Program-made: the position numbers and the translations under genes
Notes under the pieces: generated by a model
What the model was told of the DNA's origin: nothing
The model's input: only the letters and a program-made list of their open reading frames with translations
The model's database searches: none
Shown here: positions 20,969 to 32,488 of the stretch, piece by piece
How the letters are laid out: each line of letters begins with the position of its first letter
Numbering within the stretch: position 1 is the first letter of the stretch
DNA from: Diadema setosum
Lineage: Eukaryota > Echinodermata > Echinoidea > Diadematoida > Diadematidae
Length of the DNA: 64,000 nt
Direction: 5' to 3'
Assembly (NCBI RefSeq): GCF_964275005.1
Contig: NC_092685.1
Coordinates: forward strand, 31,300,866 to 31,364,865

Positions 20969-22699
20969 GTAATCATAACATGAGTCAAACGTTAAATACA
21001 GGCTTAATTTGCATCGATACTGCAATCTTTATTCTTAAACAAGTCCATGGACCACCAGATTTCATCTCGGTATGTTCGTATAAATTTTGAAGTCACAGAT
21101 ATGTCGTTATTTCACAATATTTTCATTGGGACGTCAATACATAGAGAAACATAGACTTTGAAATAATTTATATATATATATATATATATATAATACACAC
21201 ACACACACACATACACTGTTCGTCATAAAGGTGGAACATTTTTTTTTTCTCAAATATTAACGGCATATCTATTACAATGTGCTTGGAAAATAATATGTTT
21301 GATGTATGTCAAGCACTTAACTTTGTTATCATGTCGCTTAAACACTTTCACAGTGATTTTTAACAAATGTCTAAATCATTATAAACTACTAGCTGCCTCG
21401 GCGCGCGCTGCGCGCGCGCCTCGGCAGCTAGGCTCGGCGCTACGCGCCTCGGCGTCCCTTGTCAAGTATAGCGAGGTGCCCGCACCTCGTCAGGGGCCCG
21501 AATACCGCACCCCGCTTAAAATTGTGTTAAGCACACTAAACAAAAATTTATGACCGGGAATGTGTTCAGTACGCTGGAAACTTGGCAGGGCCACCACAAC
21601 CAAGCAAATTGTGGTGAAAACCGAACAGTTTTTCGCGAAAATCTGAAACATCCAGCGTGGGCTGCATTATTTCTGACCAAAAGAGGGCGTCCTACGACCT
21701 CAGACCACAGAACTCTTACACAGAGTTCTGTGGTTCGAGCCTGCTGAGAAAGTAATCAATATTCATGTTTACAGCGCGCATGTATCTTTGTTGCCCCAGC
21801 AACTGCAGTGATTTCTTACGCGCGGTATCGTGATATCGATCGATCTCCTCAGAGAGTGCGTGGATATCTGATTACCTAGCTGTGTGTGTCGAATTCCATC
21901 TACGTTAGTGAGTGTTGCGTAACTTCTCTAGGTTTCCCGTCCATATCTCCCTCTTTTTTCTCTTTTGCTTTCGTATCATTCTATATCTTTTATTCTCAGA
22001 GTACAATCGTACTTCTGAGAGTGTTTTGTTCATTATTTTAAGTGATTATCTCGTTTGCAACAATTTAGAGGTGAGTTTTTGTTCGAGTGTTTATTGAGTT
22101 TTTTGATTGAACACGATGTAGATTATCTACGTGTGTGCGAGAACATCGTTCTTTGTATGGTACCCACTCGTTTGTTTTCGAGTTTGCATTTTTACCGTAA
22201 AATGTTTTCATCGTTCGTCTTCCAGGCATCGGGTTTTCACCCTAGTTTTACTCATCGTAGTTTTTTACCTCGATTTTTTTTTTTCCGGTGCAAGATGTTT
22301 TGTGTATTTTTTTCTACGGTAAAATACCACTGTCGATAGTCTTCGTGTATTCATTACTTGTTTTCCACCTCCTTTTCATTTTTGTGTATAACTAATGTCT
22401 AGCTAGGTCTCGTTTGCTGATGTGTTTTGTGAGAGTGAAGAGTATGATGATGATGGGAGTGATATTCAGGGATTTGCTGTGGTTGAGATGATAGTGATGA
22501 TGATGATAATGTCCATGATTCTGGTGATGTTGATGTACGAACCCTTATGATGCAATTTATTTCGTGTGACCATGAGCATGACGTTGATGGCGAGTACGAC
22601 ATGACACGAATAGCCTAGGCCGATGACGAGAGTGACACTGAAACGGTGCTGATGCTCGCTCGTGCACAGACAGGAATGGTCTAGAGACCTGCATTTTAT

Positions 22700-22989
22700 C
22701 ATTTTTTTTTCATTTTGCTTGTTCACTCGGATTTAGCGCTACCAAAATTTGTGTCTCTAAAGAAACTCGACCAAAAGCTTGACAATAAGTTTGCATTAGG
22801 TCTATTCTGTAGTGAACATTAGATCTAAATGGCGATGCTAATTCATTTTTTTTTTCATTTTGTTTGTTCACTCGGATTTAGTGCTACCAAAATTTGTGTC
22901 TCTAAAGAAACTCAACCAAAAGCTTGACAATAAGTTTGCATTAGGTCTATTCTGTAGTGAACATTAGATCTAAATGGCGATGCTAATTT
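22700..22989. repeat. 145-bp direct tandem duplication in the Helitron
   Basis: The block from CATTTTGCTTGTTCACTCGG (22711) to GGCGATGCTAATT repeats almost exactly from 22856, a period of 145 bp and two units. Only a few substitutions separate the units, so the duplication is fairly recent. Confidence 0.9.
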
Positions 22990-23557
22990 TAGTTTTTATT
23001 TAGAACTTGATGAAATCCCGTTTTCTTTGCTAATTTTTCAACTAATAAATTATTTAGAATTGTACTTATAATCTGATGTACTGCGTTCACCATTGTGTTA
23101 AATCAATAAAAAAAAAGAGCCTGCTGAGCAGGTATTTCTTTCTGTCCTCTTCATTTCCTCCCTATCCTTTTTGTTTCCTTGCTGTCACTTTCTTCTTTGA
23201 CCCTGGATGGAAAAAAAATCCCATCTTGCCATGTAAAGACAGAACACATACCATCATGAAATATTATGACATTAAACTAATAAAAGAAATATGTGAATGA
23301 TAAATCAAAGGTGATTTCTTGTGAAGCAGTTCTTTCAAACGTCCAACAGCTTCGATAATGAAGCAAGTGAAATCTGAAAACTATCGTGGCAACAAGTGAT
23401 ATCGATAGGGAATTCTGACTAAAACTGTCACACCATTTGATGTTTGAATTTGTCTTTTTTTTATTGGCTAGGGTTATAAAGCTATAAACACCACCGATAA
23501 AATCACAATCGCTCTCAATTACAATCTAACAGGAGCAGTAGGGTAGGTACGACTCTA

Positions 23558-23667
23558 GGCGTTTTCACATCAGCCTGATGTTTCGAAATAGCGCGCTATT
23601 TTCTGACTTGGGGAATAAAAACAAATATCTCGAGCTTGGATTTTTATCGGGCTGATGTGAAAACGCC
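23558..23667. mobile_element. 110-bp MITE in the Helitron (GGCGTTTTCACATCAGCC ends)
   Basis: GGCGTTTTCACATCAGCCTG at the left and its near-perfect reverse complement (GGGCTGATGTGAAAACGCC) at the right. The flanking bases do not give a clear duplication. Part of the Helitron cargo by position. Confidence 0.7.
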
Positions 23668-25041
23668 TTCTGTAAACAGTTGATTATGCATCGTATCCAT
23701 GGACAACTGCGGGGAACTGCAAGAAGGCGCATGGAATTTAGACTTGAGTTAAGAATTTTTGTTTATTATTACTTTTTTATTCAAAAGTCTTTTTCTCTCG
23801 GACTGAAAAAAAAAACCCAAATATTTCATATTACTCTTCTAAAATATATAACGAATATATTAAGTATGTTAATCGTGATTTTATGAAGAATTAGAATTAT
23901 CATGAAAATATAAATACTAGACGGGCTGAACAATGAAGTCTAATTTCGCCCCAAGAATTTGCAGCACACCGCGTAGCTGGTGCATTCCTAGCGTTCTTGT
24001 CGCACTCGATGCATGCAACAGTCACGTCACATACATTGCACATGTTACAGTACACGTTGTATGATGAGTACCTAGTACAGCTATCTCATTCCTGATCTCG
24101 AGCGAGGAAAACCTTGAAAATCCTCTCAAAACTAAGCCAAACATGATTTTGGAACATACATTACAGTGTCAAGACCTTTTCAGTGGACATTGATTTCGCT
24201 ATTTGTCTGTTTTAGCTCTTGAATGTACGACTTCTTACGTCCGATTTGTTTGTACCATGCCATGTGTATCTACATACAAGCCATCGCGATCGAAGTTTGA
24301 GCGATAGCAATAACACGTGCGGAGCAGACATGCGGATTCCAGCACAGGGTAAATGAGTAGATGAACGTATCACGATTGTAAAACAAATCTTTTTCTATGT
24401 CTCTGCAAAATTGAATTAGGCTATCTAAGCATAGATAGATTATGATACATTATAGAATAGATTAGCCATAGCAAGAACTTGCTTACATGAGAGTTAGTTG
24501 ATAACGTTGCAAAACAAAAACCCCGTCATTGAATGGAATGTCCCAGCGCTATCTCGGGGGCTCGAGGACACTATGGACACGTCGATTTGCAAGTGGGTAA
24601 GATGTGATTACAGATAGGTGGAAATGAAGATGATTTATGAATAAAATACACAGAAAAATAATATTTTTTCATTATACCTTCACAGTTTATTATTTCTTTT
24701 CATAAAATTGACATAAACTAGTGCTGTATTGAGTCAACTAAGTGCACATTCGCACGAGTGTACACGCATCATCCCTCCTGCCTAGTGGGAATGACACAGG
24801 CAGTTTTTCAATGCAATGACCTATGAATGCCCTTGGCGTTCCGCCTGAGTGCACCGAGCAAGTGCGAGCAGCAGCAGCAGCAGCAGCAGCAGTAGTTCGA
24901 GACTTTTATATATATAGATGGGCATGAAACAACATTGGTAACATTACAAATGAAACTTTATCAACAGAATATTTGTTTTAAACCTCATTCAATTTTCCAG
25001 ATGACTTTCTTTGTGATTGCATTGACAAGTTCACATCAAAT

Positions 25042-26128
25042 TTAAGTCATTTTTAAGATTTCACCATATCGGGTATGTCCACCCCCGGTATACCCACCCC
25101 TAGCACGAATCAGAGCGCGTAGGCGTTGTGGCAGGCTGTCCACCAGGTTGTTGATGACATCAACAGGTATGGCTTCCCACTCTTCCCTCAACACAGCTGC
25201 CAACTCCCGCAAATTTTGAGGAATGACCTCTCTGCCATTGATGGCTCGGCCTAGGGCATCCCATGCATGTTCTGTGGGGTTCATATCTGGCGAACAAGCT
25301 GGCCATGGCAACTGCTCAACCCCCTCTACCTCTAGGAATTCTCTAACTACAGCTGTCCTGTGCGGTCTAGCGTTATCATCCTGCAGTCGGAAATTGAACC
25401 CATACACATGTCTTTCATGTGGAAGGCAGTGGAACTCCAACAACCCCCTGTAGACAGCGGCGTTCACTAGATAAGTAAATGCCACTAGTGGTGCCATCCG
25501 GCACCACCAGTGGCGTTTTTCCTCCTTGATGGATTCCGGCCCAGACCATCACTGGGCCTTCTTCACCTTGGGTAATTGTCTCGTGGACACAGTCATCCCA
25601 AAGGCTTTCCCCAGCTAACCGACGAACCCGCTGTCTCCCATCTCCATGGTCAAGGATAAAACCGGCTCTCCTCCATGAAGATAGCGTGTTGCCAATGTCC
25701 CAGTTGAAACGTCCTGTGCTGCCTGGCCCAAAGGAGACGAGCTACCCTGTGGCGAACCATCAGGTGTGGACATCAAAACCAATCATCGTGCTCAGTAGCC
25801 ATGTTGTATCAATCTGAGATTGACTGTTGATCTTGAGACATTGATTCCATGATGTCTCCTCCACAAGCGTTGAAGACGACTCGCTGGTGACTTCCGGTTT
25901 CTTCGGCTAAGATTCAACAATTGACGATCATCTCTACTTGTTGTCAGTCTGGGACATCCTGGTGATTTCCGTGGCTGCACATTTCCTCTCTCACGATGAC
26001 GCTTAAGGATTTTAGAGACTGCACCCTATAAAATTCCCGGGATTTCTCCTATACGAGTCTGCTTGTAGCCCTCCTGCCTAAGCGCTATCACTCTCTCGTG
26101 CATTGCCATCAGCATTTGACCAGGCATA
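25042..26128 (-). pseudogene. Tc1-type (DD34E) transposase, inactivated
   Basis: Read on the minus strand. It starts MPGQMLMAMHERVIALRQEG near 26126, and an in-frame stop follows at about 26022-26027 (PGIL*). The helix-turn-helix part continues (SPGCPRLTTSRDDRQLLNLS, 25980-25920) to another stop at 25792-25794. The catalytic domain then appears in shifted frames: VMVWAGI near 25545, then LQDDNARPHRTAVVREF and PWPACSPDMNPTEHAWD from the 25042-25497 frame. Between the second Asp (DDNARPH) and the Glu of PTEHAW I count 34 residues, the Tc1 signature. Several stops and at least one frameshift mean no functional enzyme. It would have cut and joined transposon ends in the nucleus. Confidence 0.85.
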
Positions 26129-26438
26129 GTCTAGGGGGACTCTGTACCAATTTTTAATGCAAATAGTACAGGAAACTTGGAAAAAATCAACTTTCTTTAC
26201 ACGGTGCAAAATCAGCAAAAAAGGGCAATATTTCAACTGCACAGGGCTTTATAGCCTGCACAAGGTAACTTTGTTACGTAATAACACATTTTACATGTTC
26301 GATTATCACCTGAATAATGGGGTAACATTATGTAATCAATAACATACCAGCTTGTCTAGAGACAGCCTTTTAAATGCAAACAAAATGGTCGACTTCTATT
26401 CAATACAAAATTATTCCACCTTTTTGACCAACAGTGTA

Positions 26439-26935
26439 TACATGCAAGCTGTGACATGTAATAGATCAGTGAAGTTTAGTGAAAGTAGATGTAAACTAAA
26501 AGGTTGTAATTGCCAATGTGCACCTCCATTCCATGTTTGAGTTACCCAACTGATTAACAATGTGAAATTAGAGGAGCAAAATTGTTACGTTTTTAAAATT
26601 GCACAGAAAATATTAAATAAGTTTCATATGAAGAGATTGAATGCAAAAACAGCTAAACAATTTTTTTTTAAAGTATGGGTAATCATGAACTAGAGATACT
26701 CTTTGCAATAGTACTGTGTATGTTACATAACAAACAAAAAAAGATATTCTAGAAGATATCAAATTATTACAATGCACATTCATTTTGATTATTTCCCTTG
26801 GTTTTCAGCAGTTTTAATCTCAAATATCTCAGGTTTATAAAAATGAATGTATCATCATTGTTTTTCTTGCATTTAAACTCTTCATATGTTTCTTCTAAAA
26901 GTGATATTGGTTGCTATCACTTCAATACATGCTGA
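26439..26935. other. AT-rich intergenic stretch, nothing recognised
   Basis: About 500 bp between the Tc1 right flank and the next MITE. It has poly-T/A tracts only, no ORF of note and no repeat I can name. Confidence 0.6.
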
Positions 26936-26939
26936 TTAA

Positions 26940-27513
26940 AGGAAACCAAAGCCCAAATATAAAATGTGCATTGTGTGAAAGCAGCAATATCAGTAGAACA
27001 CATCCATCAGTGAAAGTTTGAGGAAAACTGAACAATCTGTTCCAAAGTTAAGAATGTTTAAAGTTTTGGTGCCATCATCACAGGATAGAGGAGACTGCTG
27101 CACTTAATGGCATCATTATGGATAACAATACAAAGAAAATATAACGAAAATTCAACATTTTTCACTTTTCTAGCATAATGAAAGAACATTTGACTCGCCT
27201 CTTCAGAAAGCAGGGGAAATAATATTACTCTTAACATATGTCAGTATAAGAAGTTGATGGAATGTGTACTTTTCATGAAAAGGATATCTTGTGGAATTCT
27301 CCTTATACATGTATTTTCTTTATATTGTTGTCCATAGTGATATCATGAATTGTAGTCGTCTCCCAGTATTCTAGTGATGGCGACCCCGAAACTTGAAAGA
27401 TTCTTACAACTTTTGAATCGTTTGTCCTCAAACTTTCACTGATGTGTTCTGTTAATACTGCTGCTTTCACTCAATCCACATTTATGCATGGCAGTGGGCT
27501 TTGGTTTCCATTA
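26940..27513. mobile_element. Palindromic TTAA element, copy 1
   Basis: Left TTAA|AGGAAACCAAAGCCC; right end GGGCTTTGGTTTCC followed by a decayed flank. The arms continue inward (CATCAGTGAAAGTTTGAGG ... CCTCAAACTTTCACTGATG). A second copy, with another MITE inserted in it, is at 61439-62289. The TTAA flank suggests a piggyBac-type MITE. Confidence 0.7.
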
Positions 27514-27553
27514 TTTAGGTGATGGTATCTTCAAGGCACTACACACTGCACTG

Positions 27554-27720
27554 CAGGTGCAGATCCAGGAATTCTGTAAAGGGGGGGGGGGGGGGCGAAA
27601 CTAATATTTCTCAAGTGGTGCCAGTTCCAGGTTTCATTTTTTTTCTTTTTATTTCTTTTGTTTTTGATAAAAAATAAAGGGGGCATGCGCCGGTTGCACC
27701 ACCCTCTGGATCTGCCACTG
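27554..27720. mobile_element. CAG-GGCAGATCCAG family element, copy 2, 5-bp duplication CACTG
   Basis: CAGGTGCAGATCCAGGAATT ... CTCTGGATCTGCCACTG, flanked by CACTG at 27549-27553 and 27721-27725. Same family as 20806, 50404 and 57109. A G run follows the left end; no ORF. Confidence 0.8.
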
Positions 27721-28217
27721 CACTGAAATTTCCATTGATTTGTCAACAGAAAAGCAATGATTACTGATACTAAAGGTATATAAACTTTGGTCCATGCTTA
27801 AGTGACTACAACCCTCTTTGCCTAACTTATCATTGCTTGATTATAGCAATATGAACATACGGCAATGCTTTTACATGAAGGACACAACTTTATACTTTTT
27901 TTAATGTCAAATAGAAAATATAACAAAGATTTATTTTATATGCCAGTTGGAAACTTGAAAGGTTGTGTAATCAGCTCAACTCATTTGCATATTAGCTAAT
28001 ATCACTGTTTCCTTAAAAAAAGAAGAGTGAACCTTCAAAATTTCATAATTGGCCAAATTTGTCTGGAGAATGTCTGCTAACTGCCGCCATACTACTTCCA
28101 ACTATAAACAGTCAAAAACTAATAATGTAACATTAGATATTACCAAGATAATCAGCATACCAGCATTGAGAAAAGTGTCATCTCTTCTTCAAAACATATG
28201 ACAAGGCGTTAATACAG

Positions 28218-28324
28218 GAAGAAGAAGAAGAAGAAGAAGAAGAAGAAGAAGAAGAAGAAGAAGAAGAAGAAGAAGAAGAAGAAGAAGAAGAAGAAGAAGA
28301 AGAGGAAGAGGAAGAAGAAGAAGA
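28218..28324. repeat. (GAA)n microsatellite
   Basis: About 35 GAA/GGA units, near perfect. Pure purine on one strand, so able to form triplex structures. Confidence 0.95.
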
Positions 28325-28529
28325 GATCTCTATCCCCCATTTTATTGTTTATTCCGTTCATTTCATATCCTCCTAAGATATCAAATTAATTTCTGCCACT
28401 TTACAGACCACATGTGTTGTCATTAAGAGCAAATTGATGTACACACTTATCTTTGAATATGTCCTGCTAAGTTTCTCGCAAAGTTTTCTCCCCAAAATAA
28501 GTAAGAATATAAACATATCTGTACCGGTA

Positions 28530-28790
28530 GGCCTGAAGATGATTGAATCACGCCTCCCTGGTGGCGAACGCGAGCGAATCAAATCCGATCGGACAAGGGG
28601 CGGATCGAGGAGTGACAAAGCTCAAAATTTGTTGACGCCCTCTACGTCACAAATCTTCACCAGTCTAAAGATGCCGACGGACTGTGCGCTAGCAGACGTG
28701 GAAGAAATGGAGGCCCGAATTATGGTTATTTGATGTCGTTACCGGAATTCCTTGCAGTCTTTCGCTACCTGGGTGAACAAAATTTTGTAA
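28530..28790 (+). promoter_or_regulatory. CpG-rich segment, candidate AFTPH promoter or first exon
   Basis: Locally dense in CpG (about ten in the 100 bases around 28545-28615) in an AT-rich setting. It has a CRE-like CTACGTCAC near 28641 and a short ORF of 20 codons from 28671. Weak donor-like sites follow (TG|ggtgaa near 28770, TTTT|gtaagc near 28786). AFTPH's first coding exon at 32478 begins with a splice acceptor just before its ATG, so a non-coding exon must lie upstream, and this is the most promoter-like place. Inference only. Confidence 0.28.
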
Positions 28791-29571
28791 GCCGTCTTAT
28801 TTCTCTTCTAAATGTTTCTACATTGTATACCATGGTTCGCTTAGGGTGATGAATGTAGACCCGACTAGCAGCTGGCGGGCGTAACCCACTGTTTGACTGT
28901 AGAAACGGGTCTACAGAATTGTAGTGTTGCCCAGGCCATGGCATGGGTCATTGCCATTGACATGAAGTAAAACCTATAACAGAACTGTTACAAATACAAT
29001 TCACAAACGTACCGGGTACACTTTGTTCGTAGGTTCTCTATGCTTCAGCTGTGTTTGATTGTAGAAACTACCGGACTTGGACAGTACCAGCGTTGGAGAA
29101 TCAGATCAGAAATCTAGGTCCTAGCCGTGTTGAAATGGTTGACATGATCGTGGTGGTCAAACTTGTTGATAATGTTGATGAAGGCAGCTGTTGTCGTTGA
29201 GCGAGATTTTATGCCGGTATCCTTGCGTCAAATAGACCTTCTACTAACGTTAAGCAAAATCATGAAATAGGCCACACTGAACCGCAGTGCGTGTGCATCC
29301 GTGTGTTAGCAAGCATACAAAGGCATGCCAAGGCCCTAGGATTCTAATTAATAATCTATATATCCGATCGGTCGATTGCCCAGTGCATCACATGACATTC
29401 AACAAAAGTACCATTGCACGCTGCAGCTGTGGCTGTCAGCCGTGTAATTTTGTTTGAGAAAAAAATGGATAGTGTATGGGCTGGCTGATGTCACTAGATC
29501 TAATTGCCATCGACTCCCGGGTTGAACTTGTGATTGACTCGAAGTTTTTGTTCCATAGCATGGCTCTGTAA

Positions 29572-30611
29572 TGCACCTGTCAATTGTAAGACCCACTATG
29601 TGACCCCCGGGAGAAGTGCGTCATGGGTGAGTATTTGCGCCAAAATTATGGACTCAGGGCACCGTCAAGGATACCTTTGCATTGGTGAGTCGCGCCAGAG
29701 ACGTTATGGTGGGGCAATGACAGTCTCTTTACTGGGTGGGTCCCGATGTGCGTCCAATTTAGTCCACTGCTGGCACTACTTTCAGCACCGAACACGCGTT
29801 GTATATACGTACGTACGCACAGGACCCGTACCGTAAACCGTGGACGCGTCGATCAACGCATGTAGGAACCTACATGAATGTAGAATCAGTGAATGCATGT
29901 GAACGAGAACTCTTCAAAACAACCAGTAAATACTATTGCAGTTCAAATATTTGACAAATGCAATAATACACTTCAAAGAAACATCAGTTTTTCAAAGCCA
30001 ATTGAAAATGAATGTACATGTAGGCCTACCTATTCACGATTGCTATCTTTGAAAGTACATGTATTTTGTGTGGCAGTGCCATGCGGTTGCGATTGCTGCT
30101 GGTTTGGCATTGAAAATAGTCCCGCTATAGCGCAACGTACAATATGCATGCGCATGCACATTAGTGCAGCAGCACATATTCACGCGCATGCACTGCACAA
30201 TCCGTATGTACTCGAACGACGAATTTGAATTTGGAGGGGGAAAATGTTCAACAATAAATATTTACGAGGGATATTTTTACATATCAAAACTACTGTTATA
30301 ATTTTGTTATATTTTAAGGTCAAAATTTTCTGTTGATAGATTTTAATTACAATTTGTAGTAGCAAGTGAAAATAAAGAAGACACAAGTGACAGACATCAA
30401 GAAACCTCCAAAACCCGATGTGCGTAAGATGGCAAGTCAAATTCTGTGGAGGTAAGTCCAAATTGCGACGGAGGGTGCGTATAATTCATTGAATGGTGAG
30501 TCCAAAGTGGCGACGGAGGGTGCATACATGGTAATAAGAAGTGGACTCTCCTTTGACCATGACTGACATCTCCCGGGGGTCACCTAGTGGGTCTTACAAT
30601 TGATAGGTGCA
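29572..30611. mobile_element. Harbinger-like non-autonomous element (TAA duplication)
   Basis: TAA at 29569-29571 and 30612-30614 flank inverted ends beginning TGCACCTGTCAATTGTAAGA and TGCACCTATCAATTGTAAGA. The inverted repeat of about 45 bp includes GTGACCCCCGGGAG. A 3-bp TWA duplication fits PIF/Harbinger. No transposase or DNA-binding ORF in the 1.04 kb interior. Two GTCCAAA...GCGACGGAGGGTGC repeats lie near the right end. Confidence 0.78.
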
Positions 30612-30614
30612 TAA

Positions 30615-30992
30615 TGTCACAATAAACAAACATTTGACGCGTGCACTCAATTACAAGAGCGCTTACAGGTGCATACTTTTGTCACTCATGTTTGTAAATA
30701 ACTTCAACCGATCAGTTTCGTGTACATGCATGGTTGATTGTGACGGTAAAGCTACTCATTTGCCTTTCACGGAAATGGTTGCCATTTCTGTGCTTAATTA
30801 AAGAATCTTTGTGGACCACATGCATCTGTTGACATCCGAGGTGTTTTATAGAACAAAATAGTTTATGGTCTTCACTCGCGCAGCGGAACAGGATTTTGCA
30901 CACGGTGAAAGATGAGGTGCATTATAGAGTGCCTCTATCTCACCTTGTGAGAAGTCTTTTACCATCACACTTGTGATCATTCACTATTTGTC
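30615..30992. other. Unassigned stretch between two transposons
   Basis: About 380 bp with no gene or repeat recognised. Confidence 0.6.
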
Positions 30993-30995
30993 TAA

Positions 30996-31387
30996 TGCCC
31001 CAGTCACATAGACATCCCGGACCACCCCGGATCTGATCCAGGGTGATCCGGGGAGAGATCCTTGTTGACGCTGGGAGGCCAACACGGCAACTTTTGGAGG
31101 TCAAAAACATCCGGCGTCATCCGGAGACTGGGACTGCTGTGTTAGCAGAGCAATCCAGGATGGTCCGTGTGGCTGCCGTGTAGCTGCCGTGTTGATCCGT
31201 GTAGATGCCGTGTTGGTCCGTGTAGACGCCACGCTCTTCCGGCCTTATCCATGTAGCTGCCGTGTTGATGCCATGTGTACAGTCATATCAACGCTTGTCA
31301 ACGCTCCATTGAGGTCGAAACTATCCCGGAACTCCCCGGTTCATCATGTAGATCCTTGAGGATCCATGTTTATATGTGACTGGGGCA
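30996..31387. mobile_element. Palindromic MITE (TGCCCCAGTCACATA ends)
   Basis: TAA|TGCCCCAGTCACATA at the left, TATGTGACTGGGGCA|TTA at the right. The flanks are both TWA but not identical, so duplication is uncertain. The interior has repeated phrases of the type GCCGTGTTGATCCGTGTAG and GATCCGGGG. Probably a Harbinger-like MITE. Confidence 0.68.
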
Positions 31388-31403
31388 TTAGGGTAGTTCA
31401 GAT

Positions 31404-31428
31404 TTAGGGTTAGGGTTAGGTTAGGGTT
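31404..31428 (+). repeat. Short interstitial TTAGGG tract
   Basis: TTAGGGTTAGGGTTAGGTTAGGGTTT, four telomere-type units (one shortened), 16 bp beyond the MITE at 30996-31387. Confidence 0.85.
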
Positions 31429-31429
31429 T

Positions 31430-32477
31430 CTGTGGTTAAATATAATAGTCAAGTGATATTAGGAAGTCTTTCCAAGAATAAAGGGGAGAAAGAAAAGAAA
31501 GAACAAAGGAAAAAAAGGAAAGAAGGAATGATGAAGCATGCTGTGCTGCGGAAATCGGCCTTGCCACTGTATCAGTCACGTGTAAATGCTGTTTGTTGTG
31601 GCCGCATTCACAAGTATCATACTGTGGAAGAAAGCCCCACTGCTGTGCTTGTACCGTTGAATGCCACACAGTGGGGCTGAATTCACAAGTATTATGAAGA
31701 AGCCACTGTAGTTTTAGTACAAAGAGGCAGTGGTGGGGCCTATTTCAGGAGTATGCTGTCAAATACATCTAGGAGAATGTACAGTATGTACAATATTGTA
31801 TCAATGGATGCTATTTTTTTGTTGCTCTGAATTCCAAACTCGAGAGGATGAATATTGAATTTTTAAGCAAAAATAATACTAGTTATTGACAAAGTCCTGA
31901 AAATCATGAATTTCACAAATTATTTGAATTATTTAATTCAATTTTTTTGGTCAACCTCAAGTGAACTCCTGTTCAAAAAGTTATCTTTTAGCACAGTGCA
32001 AAATCACATTATAATTCCAGGTATAATTTTTAGAGTGCACTAATCAACATCTTTTACATCTTATTCATTCACCAGAATCACTGTCCACATCCGCGATTCA
32101 CCATACACATTCGTATTGAGCAGATGACAAGTGAAAAATACAAGTGAAAAATGGCAAATGAGGCTAAAATTTTGTATTGTATGGTTAAAGGTGTAACATG
32201 AATATTTCAAACAATTTATGAATAACCACATTTGTAACTTATTTGTTAATTTTAGATCCTATTGTACAGTTTACCAGGTCACCTATTTGCTATATTAATA
32301 AGCAACAGTACTTTAGGCTATCTTGACTGTTGTTTCAAAAATGTCATTTGAAAATTTGTTAGCAAATGAAAAAATATGTCAAATAAAGAAAATAAATTTT
32401 CCCTGTCAAATTATGATCCTATGTTCTTCAGGGTTTGAATGACAAAATATGCTATTATATCTTTCTCAATTCTGCAG
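31430..32477. other. AFTPH upstream stretch (intron or 5' flank)
   Basis: AT-rich, with a purine tract (31485-31530) and no ORF with familiar motifs. It ends in the polypyrimidine/AG acceptor ttctgcag at 32470-32477. It is therefore likely the 3' part of an intron whose upstream exon I cannot place with confidence. Confidence 0.5.
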
Positions 32478-32488
32478 AGCCAGTGAAG

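Larger units (their letters stand above)
19291..21211. other. Intergenic stretch with microsatellites and MITEs
   Basis: No gene recognised. It holds a pogo-like MITE (19800-19973), a G-rich GAGA tract near 20165-20200, long (TA)n blocks (20577-20616, 20757-20801, 20935-20958, 21170-21192), a hairpin (20629-20702), a CAG...CTG element (20806-20933) and a (CA)n tract next to the Tc1 left end. Confidence 0.7.
21389..24918 (-). mobile_element. Non-autonomous Helitron inserted in the Tc1 element
   Basis: Read on the minus strand. The 5' end is TCTATATATATAAAAGTCTC and the 3' end is a GC-rich stem-loop (GGCGCGCGC...GCGCGCGCC) followed 11 nt later by CTAG. The host bases are A before the TC and T after the CTAG, the A^T target rule of Helitrons, with no target duplication. 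Removing it rejoins the Tc1 sequence ATAAACTA|TGGGCATG. No Rep/helicase ORF is visible, so it is non-autonomous. Interior: a CAG run (about 24866-24893) near its 5' end, a 145-bp tandem duplication and a small MITE. Confidence 0.82.
21214..26436 (-). mobile_element. Tc1-like transposon, interrupted by a Helitron
   Basis: Left end TA|CACTGTTCGTCATAAAGGTG and right end CACCTTTTTGACCAACAGTG|TA are inverted repeats flanked by TA. Without the 3530-bp insertion at 21389-24918 the element is about 1.69 kb, a normal Tc1 length. It encodes a broken DD34E transposase on the minus strand. Confidence 0.88.
27726..29568. other. Intergenic stretch with (GAA)n tract
   Basis: Mostly AT-rich sequence. It holds a long (GAA)n tract (28218-28324) and the CpG-rich segment described separately (28530-28790). 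No gene is recognised. Short ORFs here have no familiar motif. Confidence 0.6.

Noticed and set aside
22399..22726. His/Ser- and Ile/Met-rich minus-strand ORFs in the Helitron
   Set aside because: Products of GATGATGATG-type low-complexity sequence. No Rep or helicase motif.
29893..30228. 111-codon ORF inside the Harbinger-like element as a transposase
   Set aside because: No DDE or Myb/SANT pattern. Cys-rich chance reading frame.
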